Shown here piece after piece: positions 1 through 6,792 of a stretch of 10,672 nucleotides of DNA. The notes under the pieces are model-generated. The model was not told the origin of the DNA and made no database searches. It saw nothing but the letters and a program-made list of their open reading frames with translations. A program made the position numbers and the translations under genes. The stretch lies in the NCBI GenBank assembly GCA_003024985.2, contig PXIH01S0048723.1. The stretch is one strand, 5' to 3'. The first letter of the stretch is position 1, and each line of letters starts with the position of its first letter. This stretch comes from Euperipatoides rowelli (lineage: Eukaryota > Onychophora > Udeonychophora > Euonychophora > Peripatopsidae).

Positions 1-41
1 ACACCCCCACCCCCCAAATTAATTTTCTGGCTATGCCCCTG
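1..41 (-). mobile_element. Terminus of a DNA transposon or MITE, truncated by the window edge
   Basis: Read on the minus strand, the sequence begins CAGGGGCATAGCCAG (41 down to 27) and runs into an A/T stretch and then a G-rich block (C-rich on the plus strand, 1-15). Ends of the type CAG-GGCRTAGCCAG followed by a G-run are common at invertebrate hAT-like MITEs; that resemblance is from memory. The element body would lie to the left of the window, so neither its second terminus nor its target duplication can be seen. Its tip touches the next feature almost directly, which suggests it inserted into, or truncated, that hAT fragment. Confidence 0.4.
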
Positions 42-43
42 CA

Positions 44-142
44 CTCTTGTCTTCACAAATCCGAAGTACGAAAAATCTGCACATGACGATACATTAATTT
101 TTAGCAGGTTATTTAAGCGGTACAATGTATCTGAGAAACCAG
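44..142 (+). mobile_element. Truncated right end of a hAT MITE (same family as 4473-4902 and 5607-6108)
   Basis: This stretch aligns by eye with the last 100 bp of the complete hAT copies. Shared blocks include CTTCACAAA-TCCGAA, GCACATG, TTTTTA-CAG and TTTAAGYGGTACAA, ending in TGAGAA-CC. The left part of the element is missing and is replaced by the terminus at 1-41. The end near 142 is less conserved than in the other copies, and no target duplication can be assigned because the left end is gone. It is non-coding. A perfect 14-bp palindrome, ATTCTAATTAGAAT, lies just outside at 147-160. Confidence 0.65.
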
Positions 143-211
143 CTATATTCTAATTAGAATAGTGTGTTCCGAAGCCAGTAACAGCGCCCTCTAATGGGTG
201 TATTTAAAACT

Positions 212-320
212 TTTCTTCTTCTCTTAGATCCCTGTGATATAAAAACAAAACAAACAAGAAAAATGTTGGATGCTTGTGTAACGGGCTTCAAAGATATGCG
301 CGAGAACTAATTTTAGAAAC
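212..320 (+). repeat. Left copy of a short direct repeat with exon-like character
   Basis: A pyrimidine-rich run ending in CTTAG (about 211-226) is followed by an open stretch that reads DIKTKQTRKMLDACVTGFKD and then MREN before TAA at 308-310. A diverged copy in the same orientation lies at 1277-1360, also starting with a pyrimidine run and TTTTAG. The two copies share AAATGTTGGATG / AAATGGTTGATG and TGTAAC-GGGCTT / TGTAAC-AGACTT. The layout resembles a 3' splice site plus a short terminal exon. Equally, it may be part of a repeat with no coding role. I recognise no protein family here. Confidence 0.45.
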
Positions 321-1145
321 TTTAAAGTGTATTATCAATGCTCATTTTAACAAAATTTAAATTGTATTATTTTTACCTAAAAAGTCATATTTTCATTCAT
401 CATTTCTTCCCATTCAATCTGCATAATACAGATAATATTTTATCAGACATGTTTTCAGGACTATTGAACGTATGCATACGCCACTGGCGAGTTTTGAGTA
501 AAATCTCGTGAGATCTTATTGCCAAGCAGCAGTCGCTAAGGAATTTGACGTATACCTCTAGCGCCATTTACCCTCGAAATTCATTTTCTTAAGAATACCA
601 GATATTAAAACCTTACCAGAGAATACTGTACCTCATGTTTTAAAATGCCATCTATTAAATATATTGTTGAAAATCACAAAACACGCACTCCACCTTTACT
701 ATCGTATGCTAAAGACGCTTTAAATATGGAAAACTACAAACGAGATTTAGTATTTCATGATGTATGCATACTTTCATTTGTCCTGAAAACGTCTGATAAA
801 ATATCTTCTGTATTATTAAGATTGAATGGGAAGAAATGACGAATGAAACATGACTTTTTAGGTAAAAATAATACGATTTAAATTTTTTTTTTTTTTTAAA
901 TTAATTTTCCCGAAGGAAACTTCTGCGTTTTTATTATGTAGAATATTTACAATGCATTCTATATACAATCTTCTGATATAGGATACAACAGTGATGATAT
1001 ATCTTTGTGATTCCGTTTTTCATTCCATGGTCGGCATAAATCTAAATTCCATCCGAAAATTCCGAACTTGCTATTTCTACAATTAGAAAAAAAAAACCTT
1101 GTGCCGTATGACAACGAAATAAAATTCCATCATCCCTCAGCACCA

Positions 1146-1156
1146 GGAATTGAACC
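1146..1156 (-). promoter_or_regulatory. RNA polymerase III B-box of the SINE
   Basis: GGTTCAATTCC on the minus strand is an exact match to the GGTTCRANNCC consensus, about 48 bp downstream of the A-box. Confidence 0.85.
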
Positions 1157-1203
1157 TACGACCCCTTTATATGCATTAGCTCCGGCTGCAGCAGTAACCT
1201 AAA

Positions 1204-1214
1204 CCGCTGGACCA
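1204..1214 (-). promoter_or_regulatory. RNA polymerase III A-box of the SINE
   Basis: TGGTCCAGCGG on the minus strand fits the TRGYNNARNNG consensus and sits at tRNA-like distance from the element's 5' end. Confidence 0.7.
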
Positions 1215-1276
1215 CCGAAGGTGTACAATAAGATTTAAATTTTGTTAAAATGAGCATTAATAATACACTGTAATTG

Positions 1277-1360
1277 GTGTTTTCTTTTAGATAAAAAGGG
1301 CTTAAACAAAAAATGGTTGATGTCCTGTAACAGACTTATTCGTTAGTTAATTTTATATTT
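1277..1360 (+). repeat. Right copy of the exon-like direct repeat
   Basis: This is a diverged copy of 212-320 in the same orientation, with a pyrimidine run and TTTTAG at 1281-1290. The following frame reads DKKGLNKKWLMSCNRLIR and then TAG at 1344-1346. It resembles the left copy in spacing and in several residues (D-K near the start, then a basic stretch, then L-x-x-C). Together the two copies flank the foldback at 321-1275. If this were a target duplication it would be far longer than any transposon normally makes, so segmental duplication is likelier. Confidence 0.4.
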
Positions 1361-2080
1361 GAAGAACATTCAAAACTTTTCACATTTAAATAAAAATTGA
1401 ATTAAAAAGAATGGAAAAGTGGATGGATGTGGGTGGATTTCCCCCCCCCCCCTCCTTTTCTCATTTTATGGCAATACATTATAGTTTAACATATTTTCTA
1501 CTTAAATGTGGGCATTTAATTTCAGTCCCTCTTTTCTACTAAACTGTCACGTTTCTTACTTATTGTGAGTTTCTTTCCTGTTACCATGTCTGTTATAATC
1601 ATACTAAAGTGTTTACTATCCTCTTATTTGTTACGAATGAAATTAAAACTAAAATATCTAAAAATGTTTGTATAAAAATCAATAGTTTAGTACGGTAATG
1701 GTAATGTATATTTATAGTGTTTGAAGATACACCTAATACAAGTTCTTTGCTAAATCAAATAATTCTATTGATTTCCAATAATATGTAAATGTAATATTCT
1801 CCACATAAATTATAAATTGATATTTTAAGTTTATTCCTTTGAAGTGTGATTTTAAAAATATTTTAAAAGTGTGAAAGTAATCAAGAAAAATTGAGTGAGG
1901 GTGGGGATGACGGATAACATTTTACAAAGCTTTAAAGTGAATTTAAAATAATAATCAATAAAAAAATTATCTAGAATATGTAAATTCCAATAATTGAAAA
2001 TAATAAATTAATGTAAGAATTTGAATTTATATAAATTTGTAAACAGTAAATTCTGACATGTACTAGAGGCAAAATTTAAA
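1361..2080. other. AT-rich stretch without a recognised feature
   Basis: I see no gene, RNA or transposon end here on either strand. The only conspicuous item is a run of 12 C at 1441-1452 after a G-rich ATGGATG repeat-like segment (1421-1437). Stops are dense in all frames. It could be host intron or intergenic DNA, or transposon remains too old to read. Confidence 0.5.
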
Positions 2081-2081
2081 A

Positions 2082-2168
2082 ATGGCGGTTAAACGTGATG
2101 TTACCTCTAAAAAAAACAAATTTCAATTAATTGAATGTAATAAATATGTAGTTAAGTTTAATTATTAG
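2082..2168 (+). CDS. Very short ORF, possible first exon; weak
   Basis: ATG at 2082 lies in a favourable eukaryotic start context (AAAAATGGCGG) and opens a 28-residue frame beginning MAVKRDVTSKKNKFQLIECN and closed by TAG at 2166. It is lysine-rich and has no recognisable domain. A GTAATA sequence at 2136 could be a splice donor and TTTTCTTAG near 2215 an acceptor, but the acceptor is already inside the foldback arm at 2192. Chance is a real alternative in a sequence this AT-rich. Confidence 0.12.
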   Translation: MAVKRDVTSKKNKFQLIECNKYVVKFNY

Positions 2169-2191
2169 TTATTATAAACTGGTTATTTAAA

Positions 2192-2781
2192 GTAACATTT
2201 GGGATTATTTTCTTAGGTTTTCCAAAAAAACAATCAATGATGTCACTTTGTCACATGACTAAGATTAAATGATGTCACTGCATTAGTCACATGTCTAAAC
2301 AGTACTGAATACTAAAAAAAAAAAAATAGGTCCAGATTCTGTTATCTGCCCACAAATGTGGCTGATGGTAATAAGTTAAAATTATCTAGATTGGCGCTAA
2401 GCAAAATAATATTTCACCTCTAGATTATTCTAGGATTCAGGTTTACAGTAAGGTTAGGACTGTAAAGAAAATATACTAAAATTGGCGATAATAAATTCTA
2501 ATTCCACACACTACTGCATTTTAGTTGTCGCACGACACCTAAAGTTTAATTATGTAGGCAGGCAGATAACTGAATCGGCCCAAAAATAGAAATACAATAT
2601 TACTGAAAGCTGTAGTCACTAAATTCGTTGCAATAGTTTCTGTAAAATTTGTATTTTATTTTTAAATGGAATATTATTTAAAATCTGCATGTTATCCTAT
2701 TTATCTGTCATGTGATTATTTCAATGACATCATCAATTTAAGTTTTCTTAGAGTACATGAGAAAATAATCCATGCTGTTAC
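2192..2781. mobile_element. Foldback or MITE with arms of about 80-110 bp
   Basis: The left arm begins GTAACATTTGGGATTATTTTC and the right arm, read in reverse from 2781, begins GTAACAGCATGGATTATTTTC (key shared blocks GTAACA and GGATTATTTTCT). Further in, AATGATGTCAC and GTCACATG on the left (2236-2256) pair with the reverse complement of CTGTCATGTGATTATTTC and AATGACATCATC at 2705-2734. The left arm also carries this ATGATGTCACT-CACATG unit twice in tandem (2236-2257 and 2269-2295). No flanking target duplication is obvious, so the outer limits are approximate. It is non-coding and encloses a second MITE at 2329-2581. Confidence 0.6.
2329..2581. mobile_element. Small MITE nested in the foldback
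   Basis: The terminal inverted repeats of about 21 bp read GGTCCAGATTCTGTTATC on the left and GGGCCGATTCAGTTATC on the right (reverse complement), both continuing TGCC. The flanks are AAAAATA at 2322-2328 and again at 2582-2588, giving a 7-bp duplication, or 8 bp (AAAAATAG) if the first G is counted. The body of about 250 bp is non-coding and includes a short palindrome GTCGCACGAC near 2527. The superfamily is not clear; a 7-8 bp duplication does not suit Tc1/mariner (TA) or piggyBac (TTAA). The A-run on the left makes the duplication less certain than it looks. Confidence 0.7.
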
Positions 2782-2794
2782 CCAAAATTATTAA

Positions 2795-3350
2795 TTAAAT
2801 TTAGCAAATAATATTACAAAAACAAGGAGCAAGTCGGACATTCTTTTAATTTTTTTAATGCTTTTTTTAAAATCTGCTCCAGGACTGATAAATTTTATGT
2901 TCAGATTACTAAATAGAGGTTTGCCATTTAGATAAGTTTTGGTTGAGAGATTCGATTTTAGGATAGAGTCTAACTTCATGTTTTGTGTGGATGAGGAAGA
3001 TCTGGGTCGCTTTTTCTTTGTTTTCCCTCAGTTGAGTGTGTTTTTGAGGAAGATTGGGAAGGTGATTGACTTTGAGTTTGTGGGGAGTGATCTAAATAGG
3101 TTTTGCGAGCATATAAAAAGGATATCTGCCATTATAAAATCTACGTTGGTAGCTTTGTTTAGCATTTGGAAAATGAGAAACAGTTTTTTTATTTGACAGG
3201 ATCACAGCCATTAATTGGGATTTTGTCAAGAGCGATATAGTCTTGGCATATCAATTCGATAAAAAATATACCGAGCTAGAAATTTTTAATTTTAATTGGA
3301 ATAATAAATATGTTAAAAGGGATCTGCTTTTTTGTTCATGTGATTTTTAA
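2795..3350 (+). pseudogene. C-terminal remnant of a LINE (non-LTR retrotransposon) protein
   Basis: The frame is open from 2795 to 3196 apart from one TAA at 2933, and continues from 3195 to TAA at 3348 in the next frame. A one-base change in the T run at 3184-3190 would explain the shift. The readable protein has SAPGLINFMFRLLNRGLPFR, then FMFCVDEEDLGRFFFVFPQL, then LVALFSIWKMRN, then WDFVKSDIVLAYQFDKKYTE. The order F-RLL-RGLP, an R-rich step, C-x-EED-FF-P and a downstream W-x-x-RN matches the zinc-binding-like region that follows reverse transcriptase in some non-LTR elements. The usual paired cysteines and histidine are partly lost. The RT and endonuclease are absent, so the copy is probably 5'-truncated, as LINEs often are. 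It runs opposite to the minus-strand LINE next to it. I cannot name the clade. Confidence 0.6.
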
Positions 3351-3387
3351 TGTTTTGACTTAATGGTCTGTATGTTTCTGCTCTTAA

Positions 3388-4157
3388 CCCGGCAGTCATC
3401 GTGGTCAGAAAGTTACACGAGTCGTCGCGGTGTATCTGTGAGATATTTCCAAATATATATCAGAAATAAAAAAATTTAAATAGTATTTTTTGTTATTTTT
3501 TTATTTGGAATTTTAATATACGTAAAAAAAAATCCATCAAACAGATTTTTTTTTAATGAATTTTTATCTAAAAGTCGCGGCATACAACTTTAACCTTTAT
3601 AGCTCGTATTTATTGTATGTACAAATAATACATTATGTTAAATATTTCAAAATCTTTAACAGATACAAAAAACTTAAATAATATTTTTTTTCTATTTTTT
3701 TGTCAGGAATTTTAATATATAAAAAAAAATCCAACTAACAAATTTTTTTTATTAATTTTTTTCTAAATGTCGTCTATAAAAAAAACCAGTTCTTCTTACA
3801 TTTCCCAATACCGCTTCTTTGTCGTTAAATACAATTTTTTGCTTTTTATTTTTGAAATCTGCATTAAATTCTGTTTTGAAAAATGTATAAGCTTATTCTA
3901 AATGTTTTTTTTTATATTTGTATTACGCTACCTGAAATATCAAACTTACGAGAGTCATCGCGCGCTGTATCTGACAGATAAAATAAAAGGAAATCAACAT
4001 ATGGTTTGCCGTCACAATACCGGCTAATTGACAGATAATAAAACTCATTAATTCAGGCAAATAAAAGGCTGTATAATATTCTAGTTCAGCGCATTAGCTA
4101 GAAATTAATTTTTGAATATTAATTATGTATCACACAGATACCGTGACGACTGTCGGG
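3388..4157. mobile_element. piggyBac-like non-autonomous element (770 bp)
   Basis: The element is bounded by TTAA at 3384-3387 and 4158-4161, the target duplication typical of piggyBac. Its ends read CCCGGCAGTCATCGTGG on the left and CCCGACAGTCGTCACGG on the right (reverse complement); the CCC start also fits this superfamily. The interior has no long open frame and so no transposase. A subterminal block GTCGTCGCGGTGTATCTGTG (3422-3441) recurs in diverged form at 3954-3974 and, inverted, at the right end (4133-4151). A T/A-rich segment at 3479-3581 is repeated directly at 3677-3773. It is an internally rearranged MITE dependent on a transposase from elsewhere. Confidence 0.85.
3479..3773 (+). 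repeat. Direct duplication inside the piggyBac-like element
   Basis: Segments 3479-3581 and 3677-3773 share the order AATARTATTTTTT, GGAATTTTAATATA, AAAAAAAATCCA, AACARATTTTTTT, TTTTTNTCTAAANGTCG. About 95 bp of unique sequence separates them. The duplication probably accounts for the element's length. Confidence 0.7.
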
Positions 4158-4419
4158 TTAAAGGGCAGGTGGATCATCTTTCATGCTTTATTTTCTATCT
4201 GTCTGATAAGATTCTGCAGAAGGGGTTCTGGTTTTTAATTTTTTTAATTTTTTTCTGCTGATGTTTTTCTGGTGGCTTAATGAAATTAATATTCAATTTT
4301 TTTATTGTATTTATTGTTGTATTTGGCTTAATAAATTATATTCTGGTGGGGAAGTGCCATCAGAAAAGCAATAAAAATTGTGCTTATTTAAATACATTAT
4401 GAAAATTAATTAACTGTGG

Positions 4420-4464
4420 TGGTTCTTAGTTGTTCTTTTGTTGTAGATCTTTTATTGAGTTACC
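4420..4464 (-). pseudogene. Short continuation of the LINE reverse transcriptase beyond the hAT insert
   Basis: Across the hAT at 4473-4902 the minus strand continues, one frame over, as LGGNSIKDLQQKNN. This fits the stretch that normally follows LYADDTT in these elements (S-G-x-x-I-x-x-L-x-x-x-L-N). Similarity fades after this, near 4420. Confidence 0.55.
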
Positions 4465-4472
4465 TCCTAGAT

Positions 4473-4902
4473 CAGGAACCACTAGTGGTACATTACATTG
4501 CTCCAGTTGGTACACAAAGATGTAACAAAAATACAAATGCATGCTATAAAATGTATTATTTTCACTTGGTTGTCAATAGGTCCATGTAATTAATTGTGCA
4601 ATTAGTTAAATTACGATGGATAATATTGGATTTTAAATTTTTAAACGAACGACGACGTGTTTAAAATGGTATAAGATGAAAATGGACATTAAATCAAAGT
4701 AAATAATTACTTATGTGCAATAATCACAAATAAAACTCTGATTTTTTGTCAATATCGTTTATTTTATTCTGTTTGTCGTCTGAACATAAACACATAATCG
4801 TGGCTTCACAAAGTCCGAATTATAAAATGTGCACATGGTGGTGTATCGATTTTTATCAGTTTATTTAAGTGGTACAACACTGCATAGGTTTGAGAACCCT
4901 TG
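4473..4902 (+). mobile_element. hAT MITE, copy 2 (430 bp), in the LINE reverse transcriptase
   Basis: It is flanked by a perfect 8-bp duplication TCCTAGAT at 4465-4472 and 4903-4910, the hAT hallmark. The left end is CAGGAACCACTAGTGGTACA and the right end is TTTGAGAACCCTTG. It aligns along its length with the reverse complement of 5607-6108: both contain ATGTAACAAAAATACA, ATAGGTCCATGT, GATTTTAAATTTTTAAA, TGAAAATGGACATT, TTTATTCTGTTTGTC and CACAAAGTCCGAATTAT. Compared with that copy, about 22 bp is missing right after the first CAGG, removing most of the left terminal repeat. There is no coding capacity. Confidence 0.9.
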
Positions 4903-4910
4903 TCCTAGAT

Positions 4911-5606
4911 GGTAGTATCATCTGAATACAACATGAGGTGACAAAATTTAGGCATCATAAACAGCTGATTCATGAAGATATTAAAAAGTGAGAGGCTGAT
5001 TACTGATCCCTGTGGCACTCTGTGAGATACATTTAGAAATGATGACAAAGATTGCCCCAACTTAACATTGACTTCATTTTGATAAGTAATAAGCAATAGG
5101 TGGCATTTGGCTCCCAAATCCATAATTTTCAGCTTGTGTAATAATAAATTATGAGACAAGCAGTCGAAAGCCTTTGATAAATCAATTATATTGCCTTTGT
5201 CAAAGTCAGATCCAATCATTTACCATCTTGTTTAAACAGGTTGTGAAAGAATGACCAGGTCTAAAACCACATTGGCAATATGGTAATTTATTATTTTCTA
5301 AGTGATTGTTTAGTTGAGAGTTAATAACATTTTTCATAATTTTACCCATTATCAAGAAGATGGAATAAGTATGTAGTTAGCGGAATTAGATATGTTGCCC
5401 TCTTTAAAGATTGGAACCATATAGGCCTTTTCCCATAAATCTGGATAAATGCCTAATTCCGGAATTGTGTTTATAAATACAGTATGTGGAAAAAAAACTC
5501 TTACAGTATGTATTAAAAAGTTCATTATAAATGATAAAATCAAATTCAAAGTTCTGATACCAATGCCATCTGGTCCATTGTCTATTGTAATAGGAATGTC
5601 TTAGAC
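4911..5606 (-). pseudogene. LINE reverse transcriptase domain, decayed
   Basis: Conserved RT blocks follow in order on the minus strand. DNGPDGIGI (5585-5560) is the K-S-PGPDGI block; PELGIYPDLWEKAYMVPIFK (near 5463-5405) is the G-x-P-x-x-W-K-x-A-x-V-x-PIFKKG block. CGFRPGHSFTTCLNKMVNDW (near 5270-5215) is the QFGFRKGHST block. The open frame 5219-4905 carries DLSKAFDCLSH (residues 13-23, first catalytic Asp), VPQGSVISLSLFNIF (68-82) and LYSDDTTI (97-104). The last is the YADD box with Ala changed to Ser; its two catalytic Asp codons are at 4922-4917. Frameshifts lie near 5380 and 5220. A hAT inserted just after the YADD box. The enzyme would copy LINE RNA into DNA at the target; here it is inactive. 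Confidence 0.9.
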
Positions 5607-6108
5607 CAGGGGTTATCAAATCTTTGCAATGTTGTACCACTTATACAAACTGCTAAAAATCAATGTACCATCATGTGTATATTTCATAATTCGGACTTTG
5701 TGTAGCCAAGAGGATGTGTTTATGGTCACAGGACAAACAGAATAAAACAATCTTGTCAAAAAATCATAGTTTTGTGGTATTAATTATCGCACCGTAAGCA
5801 ATTACTTACTTATATTCAATGTCCATTTTCAGCTTATACAATATTAAAAACATCATTTATTTAAAAATTTAAAATCTAATGTCAAATGTACTAAATATAT
5901 CATAACTAACTGCACGATGATGAATTACTATGGACATGGACCTATTGATAACCAAGTGTAAATAACGCAGTTTATAGCAAGAGGAAATTACTGATTCTTA
6001 ATGATATGGATATCTGGATATGTATCTGTATTTTTGTTACATCTCTTTGTACCCGAAACAACGTGTTGTACCACTAGTGGTACATGTACCACAGTTTGGG
6101 AATCCCTG
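5607..6108 (-). mobile_element. hAT MITE, copy 3 (502 bp), in the LINE reverse transcriptase
   Basis: It is flanked by a perfect 8-bp duplication TCTTAGAC (5599-5606 and 6109-6116). Terminal inverted repeats are CAGGGGTTATCAAATCTTTG at the low-coordinate end and, reverse-complemented from 6108, CAGGGATTCCCAAACTGTGG. The end near 6068-6083 has a perfect 16-bp palindrome GTACCACTAGTGGTAC followed by another TACATGTA, a common subterminal arrangement in hAT elements. It lies in the opposite orientation to copy 2 and is the most complete copy of this family in the window. It carries no transposase. Confidence 0.93.
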
Positions 6109-6116
6109 TCTTAGAC

Positions 6117-6792
6117 TATTTAGAATCATCAGAGATGAAACTGAGATGAAAACCAATTCATTAAGATTGTTGTTGACCTTGTGTTCTTGTATGGTGGAAG
6201 ATGATAGGACAACATATCAGATAAGCTATGAGGGGCTTACTGTTATCATTCCTAAGTTTCTGTTCAATGTTCTTACCACAGACTGATAGGTAGGACTTTA
6301 AAGCTTCACCAGAGATGAAATTATGTGGTATTTTCTTTTTTTCCAAATAAATGATTTATTAACTTCCAAAATTTTCTTTGATTGCCATGGAATTTGATGA
6401 ATTCATTTTTGTGATAATAAAGTAATTTTTTTATTCTTAATTTCATTAATTTGATGCTTTTTAATTTTCTTATAAATGATCCAATTAGTTAGTCCTAGAT
6501 CCAGAGCTTTTTTGTGTAGTTTATTTTTGAAGTTGAGGAGGCTTTTTGTTGCTTAGTTGACCCAAGGATTATTGGGGGATATTTCCTTTGACTCATCTCC
6601 ACAACTGGGACATTGGTGTCTAAGGACTCTGTTACAAAAAATTTTAATAATTCAGCTTGACTGTTTATGTCATTTTAAAAAATTAGGTTGTGTCATGGAT
6701 GGATTTTAATATCGTTAGAATTTTTAATTACGAACAATTTTTGTAGGACCTGACCTTTAAGTTTTTTTTAAACTTCTTGGGTTGTTTTAAAT
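6117..6792 (-). pseudogene. LINE linker between endonuclease and reverse transcriptase, decayed
   Basis: On the minus strand the segment reads QAELLKFFVTESLDTNVPVV (around 6660-6600), then NNPWVN with a stop, then NFKNKLHKKALDLGLTNW and YKKIKKHQINEIKNKK (6530-6430). KFHGNQRKFWKLINHLFGKK follows near 6390-6335 and then FISGEALKSYLSVCGKNIEQ (6325-6265). The pattern NPWI, K-NKL-KK, W--YKK, KFWK-IN and a final Y-S-VG is the normal bridge in CR1/L2/Jockey ORF2 proteins. Frames switch several times. Two hAT elements flank it, at 6793 and 6108. Confidence 0.7.

Larger units (their letters stand above)
883..1221 (-). mobile_element. tRNA-derived SINE
   Basis: On the minus strand the element begins with a tRNA-like head: CCTTCGG at 1221-1215, an A-box TGGTCCAGCGG at 1214-1204, and a canonical B-box GGTTCAATTCC at 1156-1146. 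These boxes form the internal RNA polymerase III promoter. A CTGAGGG segment near 1140 can pair with the 5' end as a wobbly acceptor stem. A unique tail of about 230 bp follows and ends in a run of about 15 A (T run 883-897 on plus). Near-identical flanks ATACGATTTAAATTT (871-885) and ATAAGATTTAAATTT (1228-1242) are the likely target duplication. The left foldback arm lacks the insert. It encodes no protein; mobilisation would have needed a LINE. I do not recognise the named family. Confidence 0.85.
321..1275. repeat. Long imperfect inverted repeat (foldback) with a SINE in its right arm
   Basis: The left arm (about 321-513) is repeated in reverse complement on the right (about 739-882, continuing at 1229-1275 beyond the SINE). 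Clear paired blocks are ATGCTCATTTTAACAAAATT with AATTTTGTTAAAATGAGCAT, ACCTAAAAAGTCAT with ATGACTTTTTAGGT, CTTCCCATTCAATCT with AGATTGAATGGGAAG, and GTTTTCAGGAC with GTCCTGAAAAC. GTATGCATAC is in both arms. The unpaired centre is about 514-738. It may be a foldback transposon or an inverted duplication; no transposase or terminal signature identifies a superfamily. The reading frame at 645-839 crosses the loop and right arm and is not convincing as a gene. Confidence 0.8.
3351..4380 (+). other. Probable 3' UTR of the plus-strand LINE, split by a piggyBac-like element
   Basis: After the stop at 3348-3350 the sequence is non-coding until the piggyBac-like insertion at 3388. It resumes at 4162 with AGGGCAGGTGGATCATC and T-rich DNA. 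AATAAATTATATTC at 4331-4344 and GCAATAAAAATTG at 4368-4380 are polyadenylation-like signals, so the LINE's 3' end is plausibly near 4380. The boundary is inferred; no clear poly(A) tail or target duplication is visible. Confidence 0.35.

Noticed and set aside
645-839. 64-residue plus-strand frame within the first foldback
   Set aside because: It spans the loop and right arm of an inverted repeat, has no recognisable domain, and its second half is simply the reverse complement of the left arm.
1130-1221. Functional tRNA gene on the minus strand
   Set aside because: The A and B boxes are good, but stems are imperfect and a long tail with poly(A) and target duplication shows a SINE.
2791-2979. 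62-residue minus-strand frame
   Set aside because: It is antisense to the plus-strand LINE fragment, whose motifs are far more convincing.
5404-5640. 78-residue minus-strand frame
   Set aside because: It overlaps the LINE reverse transcriptase in a wrong frame and crosses the hAT boundary at 5607.
6020-6286. 88-residue plus-strand frame
   Set aside because: It runs from inside a hAT MITE across its target duplication into antisense LINE sequence, so it is a junction artefact.
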